Assembly: GCA_029781975.1 (NCBI GenBank) | Contig: JAKOVQ010000014.1 | Location: 62,001-126,000, forward strand | DNA from: Acidobacteriota bacterium | GTDB taxonomy: Bacteria > Acidobacteriota > Thermoanaerobaculia > UBA5066 | Reading direction: 5' to 3' | Length of the DNA stretch: 64,000 nucleotides | Shown: one piece after another, positions 1 through 11,821 of the stretch | Numbering within the stretch: position 1 is the first letter of the stretch | Layout: each line of letters opens with the position of its first letter | Made by a program: the position numbers and the translations under genes | The notes under the pieces: generated by a model | Database searches by the model: none | What the model was told of the DNA's origin: nothing | Seen by the model: only the letters and a program-made list of their open reading frames with translations

Positions 1-764
1 ACCCTCTCGAAGATGTTGTGCCCCGCCGTCGCCATCACCGTCTCGCGGCGCGGGCCCCACTGGACCCTCACCGAGACCGTCGCGTCGGGGAAGAGGGTGT
101 AGACGAGGAACCGGTTCCCGGCCGGGATCTCGGGGAGCTTCCGGAAGTCCGTCACCACGACGTTCGCGTCGACCCACGAGCAGTGGAGGAGCGCGTTCTT
201 GAACTTCTCGTTGTCGCTCCTCATCCGCTCGACCCGCTCCGTGACCTGCGGGCTCCTCAGGACCTCGTCGAGGGTCATGGAGCGGAGCGCCATCCCGAGG
301 AAGAGGAAGTAGTCGCGGAAGTCGCCGAGGCTCGACCTCGAGTCGATCGTGAACCCGAGGAGGATGACCCGCTCGGGCTCCAGGACGTCCCGCTTCGTCA
401 GGTTGGCCGAGTCGAGCCGGTCGGTTCCGGCGATCAGCTCGCCGTAGCGCTCGAAGACCCGCGCCCCCAGCCTCTCGGCGTAGTAGTCGTGGACCAGCCG
501 GGCCGTCGACGGGGCGATGCCGTAGCGCCCCTCGAAGCCCGCCTGCGGCCTCCTGTTCGCGTCGACCAGCTCGTGGTGGTCGAACCAGAGCGCGCAGGCG
601 GGGTGGTAGGGGAGGTTCGCCAGGACGTCCCCGGGGCGGACCTCGAAGCGGCCGTCCGTCAGCTCCTGGGGATGGGTCAGCTCGATCGACTCGATCTTCT
701 CGACCGAGGTGACGAGGACGGAGCAGGTGAGACCGTCGAGGTCCCCGCGGGTGACGAGGCGCAT
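1..764 (-). CDS. DHH-family phosphoesterase (exopolyphosphatase-like), truncated by window edge
   Basis: The frame is open from the ATG at 764 to the window edge, giving 254 visible residues and no stop, so the C-terminus lies outside. The N-terminus has the aspartate-rich start of DHH phosphoesterases (TRGDLDGLTC, Asp8 and Asp10), and the family signature Asp62-His63-His64 follows in WFDHHE. These residues bind the two Mn/Mg ions that hydrolyse phosphoester or phosphoanhydride bonds. The visible end (TAGHNIFERV) resembles the start of the DHHA1 substrate-binding region; the glycine-rich GGGH motif would come next. Nearest known relatives are annotated as exopolyphosphatase-like or oligoribonuclease-like, so the substrate is open. 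It is divergent from corA with 134 bases between them. Confidence 0.85.
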   Translation of the reverse strand, partial: MRLVTRGDLDGLTCSVLVTSVEKIESIELTHPQELTDGRFEVRPGDVLANLPYHPACALWFDHHELVDANRRPQAGFEGRYGIAPSTARLVHDYYAERLGARVFERYGELIAGTDRLDSANLTKRDVLEPERVILLGFTIDSRSSLGDFRDYFLFLGMALRSMTLDEVLRSPQVTERVERMRSDNEKFKNALLHCSWVDANVVVTDFRKLPEIPAGNRFLVYTLFPDATVSVRVQWGPRRETVMATAGHNIFER

Positions 765-898
765 GTCCCGCGCGGATTCTGCTCTTCGCCCCGGTCCCCG
801 GCAACGAAGCCGCCCCCGATGACAGCGCCGGACCGTCCCCGAAGGGAACGATCTCCAGCCCGCCCCGCTCCGCAGTAACCTCGGGCGGGAGGAGAACG

Positions 899-1861
899 AT
901 GATCCGGCTCTACGCCCTGCGGGAAGGAGTCCTCAGGGAGCTCAAGCTCGCTCCCCTCGCGGATGAGACGCCTGCCGCCGGCTGGGACGACGTCGTCTGG
1001 GTGGACCTGCTCGACCCCTCCCGCGAGGAGAAGGACTGGGCCGAGCGGACGTTCTCGGTCGACGTCCCCACCCCCGGCGAGATGCACGAGCTGGAGGCGA
1101 GCTCCCGCTGCTACCAGGAAGCCGACAGCGTCCACCTCGTCACCTCGTTCGTCGTCGCCTCCGAGGCGGGCTCGCACACGGTCGACGTCTGGTTCAACCT
1201 CCACCAGGGCCGGCTCTTCACCGTCCGCCCCGAGAAGGTCCTCCCCTTCCGCCTCTTCCGGATGAGGAGCCAGCAGACGCCCGGCGAGGTGCGCGAGGCG
1301 ATCGACATCCCGCTCGGCGTCTTCGAGGCCGCCGTCGACTACCTGGCCGACACCCTCGAGGCGAGCTACGCGCGGCTCGAGAAGGTGAGCCGGCTCGTCC
1401 TCGCGGAGAAGGACCGCGACCTCGAGGCCGTCCTGGCGACGCTCGCCGCCGAGGAGGACGTCCAGGCGAAGGTCCGCGTCGTCCTCCTCGACCTCCGCCG
1501 GAGCCTCACCTTCCTCATCCGCTGGATCGTCGCGGCGACCCCGCGCGCCACCGTGATCAAGGGGATCCTCCGCGACCTCGACTCCCTCTCCTCGCACAGC
1601 GCCTTCCTCTTCGAGAAGATCGAGTTCCTGATGGACGCCGCCCTCGGCTTCATCAACCTCGAGCAGAACAAGATCATCAAGATCTTCTCCATCGCCGCGG
1701 TCGTCTTCCTCCCGCCGACCCTCGTCGCCAGCATTTACGGCATGAACTTCGAGGTCATGCCCGAGCTCAAGCACCCCTTCGGCTACGCCTTCGCCCTCGT
1801 CCTGATGGCGATCAGCGGGGCGGCTCCCTACGTCTTCTTCAAGCGGAAGGGGTGGCTCTAG
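899..1861 (+). CDS. corA: CorA-family magnesium/divalent-cation transporter
   Basis: A 320-residue protein of the CorA family, which forms pentameric inner-membrane channels for Mg2+ and sometimes Co2+ or Ni2+. The long N-terminal cytoplasmic alpha/beta and helical part is followed by two C-terminal membrane helices (about 260-282 and 292-312). The diagnostic Gly-Met-Asn selectivity motif is present as YGMNFEVMPEL, with GMN at residues 281-283. The length matches the family. The start is supported by GGGAGGAG six bases upstream of the ATG. The last 23 bases overlap the convergent oxidoreductase gene. A ZntB-type role cannot be excluded from sequence alone. Confidence 0.93.
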   Translation: MIRLYALREGVLRELKLAPLADETPAAGWDDVVWVDLLDPSREEKDWAERTFSVDVPTPGEMHELEASSRCYQEADSVHLVTSFVVASEAGSHTVDVWFNLHQGRLFTVRPEKVLPFRLFRMRSQQTPGEVREAIDIPLGVFEAAVDYLADTLEASYARLEKVSRLVLAEKDRDLEAVLATLAAEEDVQAKVRVVLLDLRRSLTFLIRWIVAATPRATVIKGILRDLDSLSSHSAFLFEKIEFLMDAALGFINLEQNKIIKIFSIAAVVFLPPTLVASIYGMNFEVMPELKHPFGYAFALVLMAISGAAPYVFFKRKGWL

Positions 1862-2633
1862 CCGGACGCCGGCGCCCCGTCACGCGCAAGAGCCACCGCA
1901 CCTTCCACGGGACGACCGCGTTCGCGGCGTAGTAGAGCCGCAGCATCAGCGGCGCCCGGACCTCCCGCCGCGGCTTCCGGATCGCCCGCAGGATCACCCG
2001 CGCGCACTCTTCGGGCGTCAGCGTCCCCACCGTCCGCGCGATCCGAGGAAGCCGCTCCCGCGCCCCCGCGTTCCTCTCGAAGTACGCGGACGACACCTCG
2101 CCGAAGACGACGTGGCAGCTCCTCACCCCGGTCCCGCGGAGGTCGGCGTTCAGCGCCTCGTTCAGCCCCCGCAGCGCCCAGCGCGCCGCCGCGTAGCCGG
2201 TCGCCCCGGGCCAGACCATCGCCGAGACGGGCGACCCGACGTGGACGACCACACCCGACCTCCTGGCCAGCATCCCCGGCAGGAACGCGCGCGTCACGAA
2301 CGCGGCGGCGAAGTAGGGCGCCCCCATCATGGCGACGAGCTCCTCGGGCGGCGTCTCCTCGAGGTCCTTCCACGCCCCCGCCCCCGCGCCGTTCACCACG
2401 ACGTCGGGCACCCCGACGTCGTCGATCACCTTGGCCGCCATCGCCTCGACGGCCGCCGCGTCCGCCGCGTCGAGCACCTCGACCACCGGCTCCCCGGGCA
2501 TTCCCTCCGCGACCCTCCGGAGCGCCTCCGCGCCCCGCGCCACCAGCACCACGCGGTACCCCTCCGCGGCCAGGGCTCGCGCCGTCGCGGCTCCGATCCC
2601 GCTGGAGGCTCCGGTCACGAGGGCCAGGGGCAT
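1839..2633 (-). CDS. SDR-family oxidoreductase with YxxxR active site
   Basis: A 264-residue short-chain dehydrogenase/reductase. The N-terminal nucleotide-binding motif TGASSGIG (7-14) and the NGAG motif (81-84) are intact. The catalytic tyrosine is at 147, but the usual lysine four residues later is Arg151 (YAAAR), and the serine is supplied by GSPVS (134-137). A Lys-to-Arg change there is uncommon and may lower or alter activity. An ATG at 2645 in the same frame would add four residues. I prefer 2633 because a -10-like TATGCT lies at 2646-2641, so transcription would begin at about this codon. The C-terminal tail is basic with a hydrophobic stretch and may touch the membrane. The substrate is unknown. 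Confidence 0.85.
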   Translation of the reverse strand: MPLALVTGASSGIGAATARALAAEGYRVVLVARGAEALRRVAEGMPGEPVVEVLDAADAAAVEAMAAKVIDDVGVPDVVVNGAGAGAWKDLEETPPEELVAMMGAPYFAAAFVTRAFLPGMLARRSGVVVHVGSPVSAMVWPGATGYAAARWALRGLNEALNADLRGTGVRSCHVVFGEVSSAYFERNAGARERLPRIARTVGTLTPEECARVILRAIRKPRREVRAPLMLRLYYAANAVVPWKVRWLLRVTGRRRPARATPSA

Positions 2634-2640
2634 TCGGGAA

Positions 2641-2646
2641 AGCATA
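2641..2646 (-). promoter_or_regulatory. -10-like element for a leaderless SDR transcript
   Basis: TATGCT read on the minus strand ends seven bases before the ATG at 2633, and there is no Shine-Dalgarno. It fits a -10 box that would start transcription at the start codon. No -35 match is evident. Confidence 0.4.
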
Positions 2647-2673
2647 CCCGTCCGCCCCTCGCGGTCCCGCGGC

Positions 2674-2719
2674 GGGGTCAGGCCGCGATCCGCGGATCAC
2701 GGATCACAGACCTGACCCC
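2674..2719. repeat. REP-like palindromic element
   Basis: Perfect 9-base inverted repeat: GGGGTCAGG at 2674-2682 and CCTGACCCC at 2711-2719, separated by 28 bases that contain three GATC-centred near-repeats. It fills the 95-base gap between fadA and the SDR gene. GGGGTCAGG/CCTGACCCC arms are typical of dispersed REP-like palindromes associated with RAYT transposases in environmental genomes, as far as I recall. Only one copy occurs in this window, so the repetitive nature is inferred. It could also act as a terminator for fadA, which ends at 2729. Confidence 0.5.
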
Positions 2720-2728
2720 ACCCTGGGA

Positions 2729-6041
<3,313 letters not shown>

Positions 6042-6096
6042 CCGGATCGCTCCTTCCGCTCGGGTGGGGTGCGGGCCGGGGGATGCCCGAACGGTC

Positions 6097-6126
6097 ATCA
6101 TATCCCCGCTCTGCCGCAGTGCGGCA
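6097..6126 (-). promoter_or_regulatory. fadBA promoter with operator-like palindrome
   Basis: On the minus strand a near-consensus -10 (TATGAT) lies at 6102-6097. The -35 position is occupied by a perfect inverted repeat, TGCCGCA-G-TGCGGCA (6112-6126). Initiation would fall near 6090, leaving a leader of about 50 bases that includes the fadB Shine-Dalgarno. A palindrome over the -35 box is the classic place for a repressor such as a TetR-type fatty-acid regulator. The regulator is not encoded next to it. Confidence 0.5.
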
Positions 6127-6309
6127 TGGCCGTTCGCCCCCCGGCGCCGAGGTCCGCCGGACGCGCGCCGCGGAGGCGGAACCGAGCTCCCGTCCCCTCC
6201 CGCCCGCCTGACGCGGCGCGGCGCTACACTGCCGCCAGAGCCCGGGCGCGTTCCCCCTCGCCGGACCGGGCGGCGGGTCGTGGCGCGGTCCCCGGCCGGG
6301 AGGTGGGTG

Positions 6310-7029
6310 ATGTCGGACCGGTCCCCCCTCGAACGGTGTCTCGCCTTCGTCGAGGTCCAGCTCGACCCCGCGTCCCGGGCGAAGGCGCGTCCGGCCCGAC
6401 GGCCGCGCCGCCCGGTCGTCACGATGTCGCGCCAGACCGGGCTCGGCGCCCCCGCGCTCGCCCAATCGGTCGCCTCGGCCCTCGAGGCGAGGCTCCCGAG
6501 GAAGGCGGGCCCCTGGGCGGTCTTCGACAAGGAGCTCGTCGACCGGCTCCTCGAGGAGGAGGACCTGCCGGCGCGCCTGAAGGAGTTCTCCGCCGAAGAC
6601 CCGCTGTCGGGGCTGGCGTTCGCGGTCGAGGAGCTCCTCGGGCTCCATCGCCCCGCCTGGCGCCCGATCCAGGAGCGCGTGGAGACGATCCTCCGCCTGG
6701 GCGAGATGGGGAACGTCGTCTTCGTCGGCCGGGCCGCCAACATCATCCTGAGCCACCTGCCGAACGCGCTGCACGTCCGGCTCGTCGGGTCCGAGGAGCG
6801 GCGCGTCGAGCTGGTGCAGGGGGCTCGCGGGTTGAGCCGCAAGGCGGCCGAAGCCTGGGTCCGCAAGGAAGACGAGGCCCGACGCCGCTTCATCCGCAAG
6901 TACTTCCAGGCGGACGTCGCCGATCCGCTCCGCTACGACCTCCTGATCAACACCGACCGGGTGTCGCAGGCGGAGACGATGGAGCTCATCGTCTCGACCG
7001 TCCTCTCCCGCACCCAGCAAACCGACTGA
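6310..7029 (+). CDS. Cytidylate kinase-like family protein
   Basis: A 239-residue P-loop kinase-like protein. The loop region reads [16 protein letters not shown] (about 38-53), matching the degenerate TISR-x-x-G-x-G start of cytidylate-kinase-like proteins. Further on come a [11 protein letters not shown] helix, the [11 protein letters not shown] strand-helix, an HVRLVGS strand and an Arg-rich lid ([13 protein letters not shown]), as expected for the family. Members are rarely characterised, and true CMP phosphorylation is unproven. The start is the ATG at 6310, after GGGAGG with six bases of spacing; an adjacent GTG at 6307 would add one residue. A TACACT -10-like hexamer lies at 6225-6230. 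The gene diverges from fadB. Confidence 0.78.
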   Translation: MSDRSPLERCLAFVEVQLDPASRAKARPARRPRRPVVTMSRQTGLGAPALAQSVASALEARLPRKAGPWAVFDKELVDRLLEEEDLPARLKEFSAEDPLSGLAFAVEELLGLHRPAWRPIQERVETILRLGEMGNVVFVGRAANIILSHLPNALHVRLVGSEERRVELVQGARGLSRKAAEAWVRKEDEARRRFIRKYFQADVADPLRYDLLINTDRVSQAETMELIVSTVLSRTQQTD

Positions 7030-7040
7030 CGTCCCCGCTC

Positions 7041-7065
7041 CCGGCGCGGGGCCGCCAGGCGCCGG
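7041..7065. terminator. Hairpin between convergent genes
   Basis: CCGGCGC (7041-7047) pairs with GCGCCGG (7059-7065) across an 11-base loop, just past the stop of the cytidylate-kinase-like gene and ahead of the convergent zinc-finger gene. There is no T-run, so it would be a weak intrinsic or Rho-assisted terminator. Confidence 0.4.
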
Positions 7066-7167
7066 AAGGGGGCCGGGCGGCTTCCCGAGCTCGTCACGCC
7101 GTCGGGAGGACCGCCGGGGAGCTGCTCCCGCCCCTCACCAGGCTCCACCCCGCCCGAAAGGGCGTCG

Positions 7168-7464
7168 CTAGAACGTCCCGCACCGCGGGCAGACGTCGGC
7201 GTACAGGGCGTCGAGGTGTCCCTCGGACTCGGGCCCCTCGAAGCCGCAGCTCGGGCAGAGGAACGAGAAGAAGCGGATCCGGCCGCTTCGCTGGCACCTC
7301 GCGCACGACGCCGTCCCGGTCCCCATGCAGTAGCCGCAGACGATCCAGTGGTCCTCGTTCCCCTGGAAGCGGATCCTCCCGAATCCGCTGCAGCGCTCGC
7401 ACTTTCCGGTCGTGCCCGTGGCGTTGCAGGCGGGGCAGCCGATGGCGCGTTCTCGGGCGATCAT
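7168..7464 (-). CDS. Small DnaJ-type CxxCxGxG zinc-finger protein
   Basis: A 98-residue protein made almost entirely of Cys-x-x-Cys pairs: 10/13, 22/25, 43/46, 54/57, 70/73 and 92/95. The first four pairs follow the spacing and glycine pattern of the DnaJ cysteine-rich domain (CNATG, CSGFG, CMGTG), which would bind two zinc ions. The last two form a separate rubredoxin/zinc-ribbon knuckle. No J domain is present, so it is a stand-alone zinc-binding protein, perhaps a redox or protein-binding accessory factor. GGAGGGAGG lies five bases before the ATG. I infer no specific substrate. Confidence 0.75.
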   Translation of the reverse strand: MIARERAIGCPACNATGTTGKCERCSGFGRIRFQGNEDHWIVCGYCMGTGTASCARCQRSGRIRFFSFLCPSCGFEGPESEGHLDALYADVCPRCGTF

Positions 7465-7533
7465 GCCGGCCTCCCTCCGCCGCGGGAACCAGGGCTTCGG
7501 CGGCGCAGCTCAGTCTAGCCCCGAGACGCCGGC

Positions 7534-9813
7534 TCAGCGCTGGAACGCGTACGAGACCTTCAGGAAGAGCTGGCGGTTCTGGACCGCCAGGCCGCCGTCG
7601 TCCGTGAGGGTCCGCGCGTCCCCGTAGCCCAGGTAGAGGACGCTCTGCCAGTTCAGCTTGTAGGCGAAGAGGACCGACGCCGAGAACGACCCGTCCTCCG
7701 CGGCCACCTGGTCCCGGTAGAGCTCCGGGTTGCGGCGCTCGCCGACGTACTGGCCGATGAGGCGGACGAAGCTCCGGGCCGTGAAGGTCCAGGTCGCCTT
7801 CAGCCGCTCGACGTGGGCGGTGAAGAGACGCCGCTCGGGACCGCCGTCGCCCGCCGGGACTTTCAGCCAGCGGACCTCCCCGAGCGCGTCGAGGGCGAGG
7901 TGGTCCCCGGGCCGGACGGTCGCGGTGAGCGCCGTCCTCCCCCCGTGGCCGCGGCGGACGTTCGCGAAGTCGACCTCCTCGCCGACGGTCCCGTCGAGCG
8001 TCAGGAGGGCGAAGAGCCTCGAAGGCGAGGTCTGGATCGTGTAGACGAGCCTCGTCCGGGGGAGCGGCGTGTCTCCGGCCCTCACCTTTTCCTCGGAGAG
8101 CCGGAGCCTCACGGAGGTGTTCGCTTTCCCGTCGAAGCCGAAGCCGGGCGAGACGATCCGGGTCACCAGGCCGTCGTCCCGGTCCCCGGTGTAGTCCGCG
8201 TAGAGGAACGCCCTCAGGCGGTTGACGAACCCCGTCGGCCGCCAGGTGTACCCCCCCTCGAGCTCCCCCTCGCGGATCCCCACCTGCGGGACGAACCCGA
8301 CGTCGGCCCGGAAGCCGTCGGCGAGGTCCCGGTACTGGCCGAACCAGTCGACCTTCGCGGTGGTGTGGTTCCACGAGACGACCGCGGCGTGGCCCGAGAG
8401 CGTCCGCCCGTCCCACTCCGAGGCCAGGTCGGGGCGGTTCGGCGTGGCGCTCCTGCTGAAGAGGAGCTGGCCCGCCACCACGTCGCGGTCGTTCGGCTTC
8501 CACTGGAAGTCGGGGCCGAAGACCCGGTTGCTCCCCCCGCCCCGGATCTCCCGGTCGGTCGCCAGGAACGAGACGAACGAGCGTCCGATGTCCTGCCTCG
8601 CCCGTCCGACGAGAACCGTCGAGGCGAAGTCCTGGTTCGCGAGGTCCGAGCCGTTGGCGCCCGGGAGGATGACGCTCCCTCCGCCGCGGTCGTCCGCCAC
8701 GAGGGCAGTGAAGCCGGTCCCGCCCAGCTTGCCCGTGACCCGCGCCCCCCAGCGGGGCGAGGTGACCGTCCTCGTGTAGACGGCCTGCACCGGCGTGGAG
8801 AAGAGCTCGACCCCCTCGAGGAAGAAGGGGCGCTTCTCGGGGTAGAGGAGGGCGAAGCGCTCGTTGGCCGTCAGCTGCGCCACGTCCGACTCGACCTGCG
8901 AGAAGTCGGGGTTGACCGTCGCGTCGAGCGCCACCCCGGCCGTCGGCGTCCACTTCAGGTCGACCCCCGCGTCGAGCGCGATCGGCTTCGTGACGAGCCC
9001 CGACCCCGGCGCCTCCCGGGGGACCGTCTCCTGAGCCGCCGTCCCGTAGGGGGCCACGACCAGGTTCCCGCCCGCGGGGAGACCCCGGAGCCCGGTCAGG
9101 ACGTTCTCGCTGCAGATGAAGCAGCTCCGACCCCGCGGGAGCTTCGCGGAGAACATCTGGCGGCGGAAGTCGCGCGGCCAGTTCCTGTAGAGGAGGATCC
9201 CCCACGTCTGGACCTCCTCCTTCGGGTAGCGGAGGGAGGCGAAGGGGATCCGGATCTCGAGGGTCCAGCCGGTCGCGGTCACCTTCCCGGCCGACTCCCA
9301 GAAGAAGTCGGGCGAGGAGTCCTCGTTCCCGTCGTCGGTCACCGCGTCGTACTGGATGCCGCGCGGGTTCGCGAGGAGCTCGAGCCCGGTCCTCCCGTCG
9401 TTCCGCGTGTCGAGGATGATCCCGCCGTAGTCCGTCTCGCCCCCGAGCGAGTCCCGGTCCGCCAGCGGGGCGCGGATCTTCGACGGGTCGGGGTCGTCGA
9501 ACCGGAACCCCGCGTAGAGGGAGCGGTCGTCGTAGGCGAGGTACGCCACGTTCCCCACCTTCGGGGGGACGTTGTCGCCCGGGTTCGTCTCGTACCAGAC
9601 GTCGATGGGCGCGGCGCCCTTCCAGCCCGGGTCGGAGAGGTCGCCGTCCACCACGATGGGCCCCGCCGCCCTCGAGATCCGGAGCTCGGCGCCCCGGAGG
9701 GGGTCGACCGGAGCCTGGGCCGCGAGGGAGGAAGGGGCGGCGGCCGTGGCAACCGCGCCGACCGCGGCGGCAGCCGCCACCAGGAGGGGGAGGAGGGGTC
9801 CCGCGCCTTTCAC
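7534..9813 (-). CDS. DUF5916 outer-membrane protein with N-terminal CBM9-like domain
   Basis: A protein of about 759 residues. A signal peptide (basic start, then a Leu/Ala-rich core ending near LAAQA) is followed by a carbohydrate-binding family-9-like domain (about 30-200; IVVDGDLSDPGWKGA, YLAYDDRSLYAGFR). After that come the DUF5916 signature region with SQVESDVAQLTANERF and YPEKRPFFLEG, then a long beta-strand-rich part ending in Tyr-Ala-Phe-Gln-Arg, typical of an outer-membrane beta-barrel. The family is common in Acidobacteriota and Bacteroidota and of unknown function. The frame is open to 9969, but residues upstream of 9813 look non-coding, so I chose the GTG at 9813, immediately before the signal peptide. 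The start is uncertain. Confidence 0.85.
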   Translation of the reverse strand: MKGAGPLLPLLVAAAAAVGAVATAAAPSSLAAQAPVDPLRGAELRISRAAGPIVVDGDLSDPGWKGAAPIDVWYETNPGDNVPPKVGNVAYLAYDDRSLYAGFRFDDPDPSKIRAPLADRDSLGGETDYGGIILDTRNDGRTGLELLANPRGIQYDAVTDDGNEDSSPDFFWESAGKVTATGWTLEIRIPFASLRYPKEEVQTWGILLYRNWPRDFRRQMFSAKLPRGRSCFICSENVLTGLRGLPAGGNLVVAPYGTAAQETVPREAPGSGLVTKPIALDAGVDLKWTPTAGVALDATVNPDFSQVESDVAQLTANERFALLYPEKRPFFLEGVELFSTPVQAVYTRTVTSPRWGARVTGKLGGTGFTALVADDRGGGSVILPGANGSDLANQDFASTVLVGRARQDIGRSFVSFLATDREIRGGGSNRVFGPDFQWKPNDRDVVAGQLLFSRSATPNRPDLASEWDGRTLSGHAAVVSWNHTTAKVDWFGQYRDLADGFRADVGFVPQVGIREGELEGGYTWRPTGFVNRLRAFLYADYTGDRDDGLVTRIVSPGFGFDGKANTSVRLRLSEEKVRAGDTPLPRTRLVYTIQTSPSRLFALLTLDGTVGEEVDFANVRRGHGGRTALTATVRPGDHLALDALGEVRWLKVPAGDGGPERRLFTAHVERLKATWTFTARSFVRLIGQYVGERRNPELYRDQVAAEDGSFSASVLFAYKLNWQSVLYLGYGDARTLTDDGGLAVQNRQLFLKVSYAFQR

Positions 9814-9953
9814 GGCCCCTGATACGGCCGACGCCTCCCCTTCGTTCCGGCGGGCCGTCGCGCCGCCCCGGAGGCCGGACCGGCGGCCCCCGAGAAAAGA
9901 GGTGCCGGACCGGCGGCGCTGTCGCACGCCACCGGCCCGGCTGGGAGGAGTCA

Positions 9954-9970
9954 GGTGAATCAACTTCACC
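9954..9970 (-). terminator. Short hairpin after the C69 dipeptidase gene
   Basis: GGTGAA and TTCACC flank a five-base loop about 35 bases past the dipeptidase stop, in the 190-base gap before the DUF5916 start. The stem is short and has no T-run. Nothing else is recognisable in this gap. Confidence 0.3.
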
Positions 9971-10003
9971 CATCCCCTTCTACGGGTGCCGCGGGAGAAG
10001 GTT

Positions 10004-11668
10004 CTACTCTTCCTTCTTCTCCCCGGGCAGGACCGGGATCCGGATCGCGTCCCCGCGCTCCTTCACGATCCGCCGGTACCACCCCTCCGGGTACTTCGGG
10101 TGGGTCACCTTCCCCTGCGAGTCGCGGACGTTCCCGTCCATGTACTTCCAGAGGAGGTGCTCCCCCAGCTTCCGCCACCGCGCCGTCACGCCGTCGCCCG
10201 CCGCCACGCTGTAGCGGGTGAGGTAGTCGCGGGCCTCGGCCGGCGAGGCGTCGTAGAGCTTCAGCGCGGCCTTCTCCACGTCGGGCTGGTCGGAGAGGAA
10301 CTTCCCCTCCAGCTGGTCCTGCGCCGTCCGGATCTCCGGGATCATGTCGCCGTAGCGGGTGTAGGCCCAGTTCGACACGAAGTTGAAGACCCAGAAGGCC
10401 GAGTCCCACGAGAACCTGGAGAAGTCCGCGGTCCCGACGGCGAAGCTCCGCGGGACGTCCTGGATCCCGCAGTACATCGGGCAGTAGACCGTGGAATAGG
10501 TGTCGTCGACGCCGAACCAGAGGACTCCGCCGACCGGCGCGGGGAGCCAGGAGCGCATCTGCGCCACCAGCGAGAAGCCGGTCTGCTGGGTGGAGATCGC
10601 CCGCTCGTTGAGGTACTTCACCCCGTCGACGGTGAACGACATCGGCCGCCAGCGGTACGGGAGGAGGAACGGCCCCGCGCCGACGTCCTGCGTCATGTCG
10701 AGGTCTGTCCCCTCGAAGTGGTCCCGCATCAGCTCCATGACGTCCTTCGTCGTCAGCTTCCTGTCGGGCCTGACCGAGAACGGCATCGGCTCGGCCCCGG
10801 GGACCCCCTTGATCCAGTCCGCGGAAAGGATCAGCGACGGCGCCGCGCGGCGGAAGACGCTCCAGACCCGCGCGTCGCAGGCGCGGAGGGTCGCCCCCGA
10901 GAGGGGCGCGTAGACGTCGGCGAAGCTGAACTCCTCGTCCTTGCCGTCGAACCACCCCTTCTCGCGGGCGAAGGAGATCGCGTCCTTCGCGTAGAGGCAC
11001 GTCTTCGGGTCGTGGAGGGGGAAGCGGCGGACGCGGGGCTGGTTGGCGTGGCCGGCGATCGTCCCGTCGGGGACCCTGACGGCGACCCAGACCGCCCCCT
11101 TCCGCTTCTCGCCCTTTCCCACCATCTCCATCACCCAGGCCTCGTTCGGGTCGGCGATGGAGAACGACTCCCCCTCCGAGGCGTAGCCGTGCTCGTCGAC
11201 GAGCCTCGTCATCACCTCGACCGCCTCGCGCGCCGTCCTGGCCCTCTCGAGGGCGATGTAGATGAGGCTCCCGTAGTCGATCGTCCCCGCGGGGACCTGC
11301 AGCTCCTTCCGGCCCCCCCAGGTCGACTCGGCGATCGCGACCTGGTGCTCGTTCATGTTTCCGACCACCTGGTAGGTCACGGGGGGCTGGGGGATCCGGC
11401 CGAGGAGCTTGCCGGTGTCCCACTCCACGACGTCGCGCATCGCCCCGAACCGGTGGACGGCCGCGGGGGTGAAGGTCAGCTCGCCGTAGAGCTCGTGCGA
11501 GTCGGCGGCGTAGGTCAGGTAGGTCGACCCGTCGGCCGAGGCCCCCTTCGTCACGAGGAGGCTCGTGCAGGCGTCGCCCGCCGGGGCGAGGGCGAGCGAG
11601 GCGGCGAGGAGGGACCCGAGGAGGGTCGCGGGCCGGGTCGAGGTCGGGGTCGCGGCGGCTCTCTTCAT
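10004..11668 (-). CDS. Secreted C69-family dipeptidase
   Basis: A 554-residue Ntn-hydrolase of peptidase family C69 (PepD-like). A signal peptide of about 31 residues precedes Asp-Ala-Cys34-Thr; in this family processing exposes the cysteine as the N-terminal nucleophile. Conserved segments follow: GASADGSTYLTYAADSH, the NMNEHQVAIAEST strand, SFSIADPNEAWVMEM and the GHANQPRV loop. Such enzymes hydrolyse dipeptides, and the signal suggests periplasmic action. The reading frame is open well upstream; the ATG at 11668 is chosen because the signal peptide begins there. Its Shine-Dalgarno is weak. The gene diverges from the DUF4097 gene. Confidence 0.9.
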   Translation of the reverse strand: MKRAAATPTSTRPATLLGSLLAASLALAPAGDACTSLLVTKGASADGSTYLTYAADSHELYGELTFTPAAVHRFGAMRDVVEWDTGKLLGRIPQPPVTYQVVGNMNEHQVAIAESTWGGRKELQVPAGTIDYGSLIYIALERARTAREAVEVMTRLVDEHGYASEGESFSIADPNEAWVMEMVGKGEKRKGAVWVAVRVPDGTIAGHANQPRVRRFPLHDPKTCLYAKDAISFAREKGWFDGKDEEFSFADVYAPLSGATLRACDARVWSVFRRAAPSLILSADWIKGVPGAEPMPFSVRPDRKLTTKDVMELMRDHFEGTDLDMTQDVGAGPFLLPYRWRPMSFTVDGVKYLNERAISTQQTGFSLVAQMRSWLPAPVGGVLWFGVDDTYSTVYCPMYCGIQDVPRSFAVGTADFSRFSWDSAFWVFNFVSNWAYTRYGDMIPEIRTAQDQLEGKFLSDQPDVEKAALKLYDASPAEARDYLTRYSVAAGDGVTARWRKLGEHLLWKYMDGNVRDSQGKVTHPKYPEGWYRRIVKERGDAIRIPVLPGEKKEE

Positions 11669-11821
11669 GATCGGAGGGAGCGTCCTTTCCGGGCCCGGGG
11701 TCCGTCCGGGGACCCGGGGCCGCCAGCCGGCCATCGTAACGGAGCCGGCCGGCCCGGGGGCGCGGAACTTCCCGGTCCTCCTTCTCGTATCCGTCGGAGG
11801 AACGTTCGGAAGGAGCCCTGC

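Noticed and set aside
677-1774. A 365-codon minus-strand frame over corA
   Set aside because: Acidic/Arg-rich antisense shadow of corA with no domain.
9814-9969. N-terminal extension of the DUF5916 gene to an ATG at 9969
   Set aside because: The added residues are Arg/Gly-rich and would bury the signal peptide.
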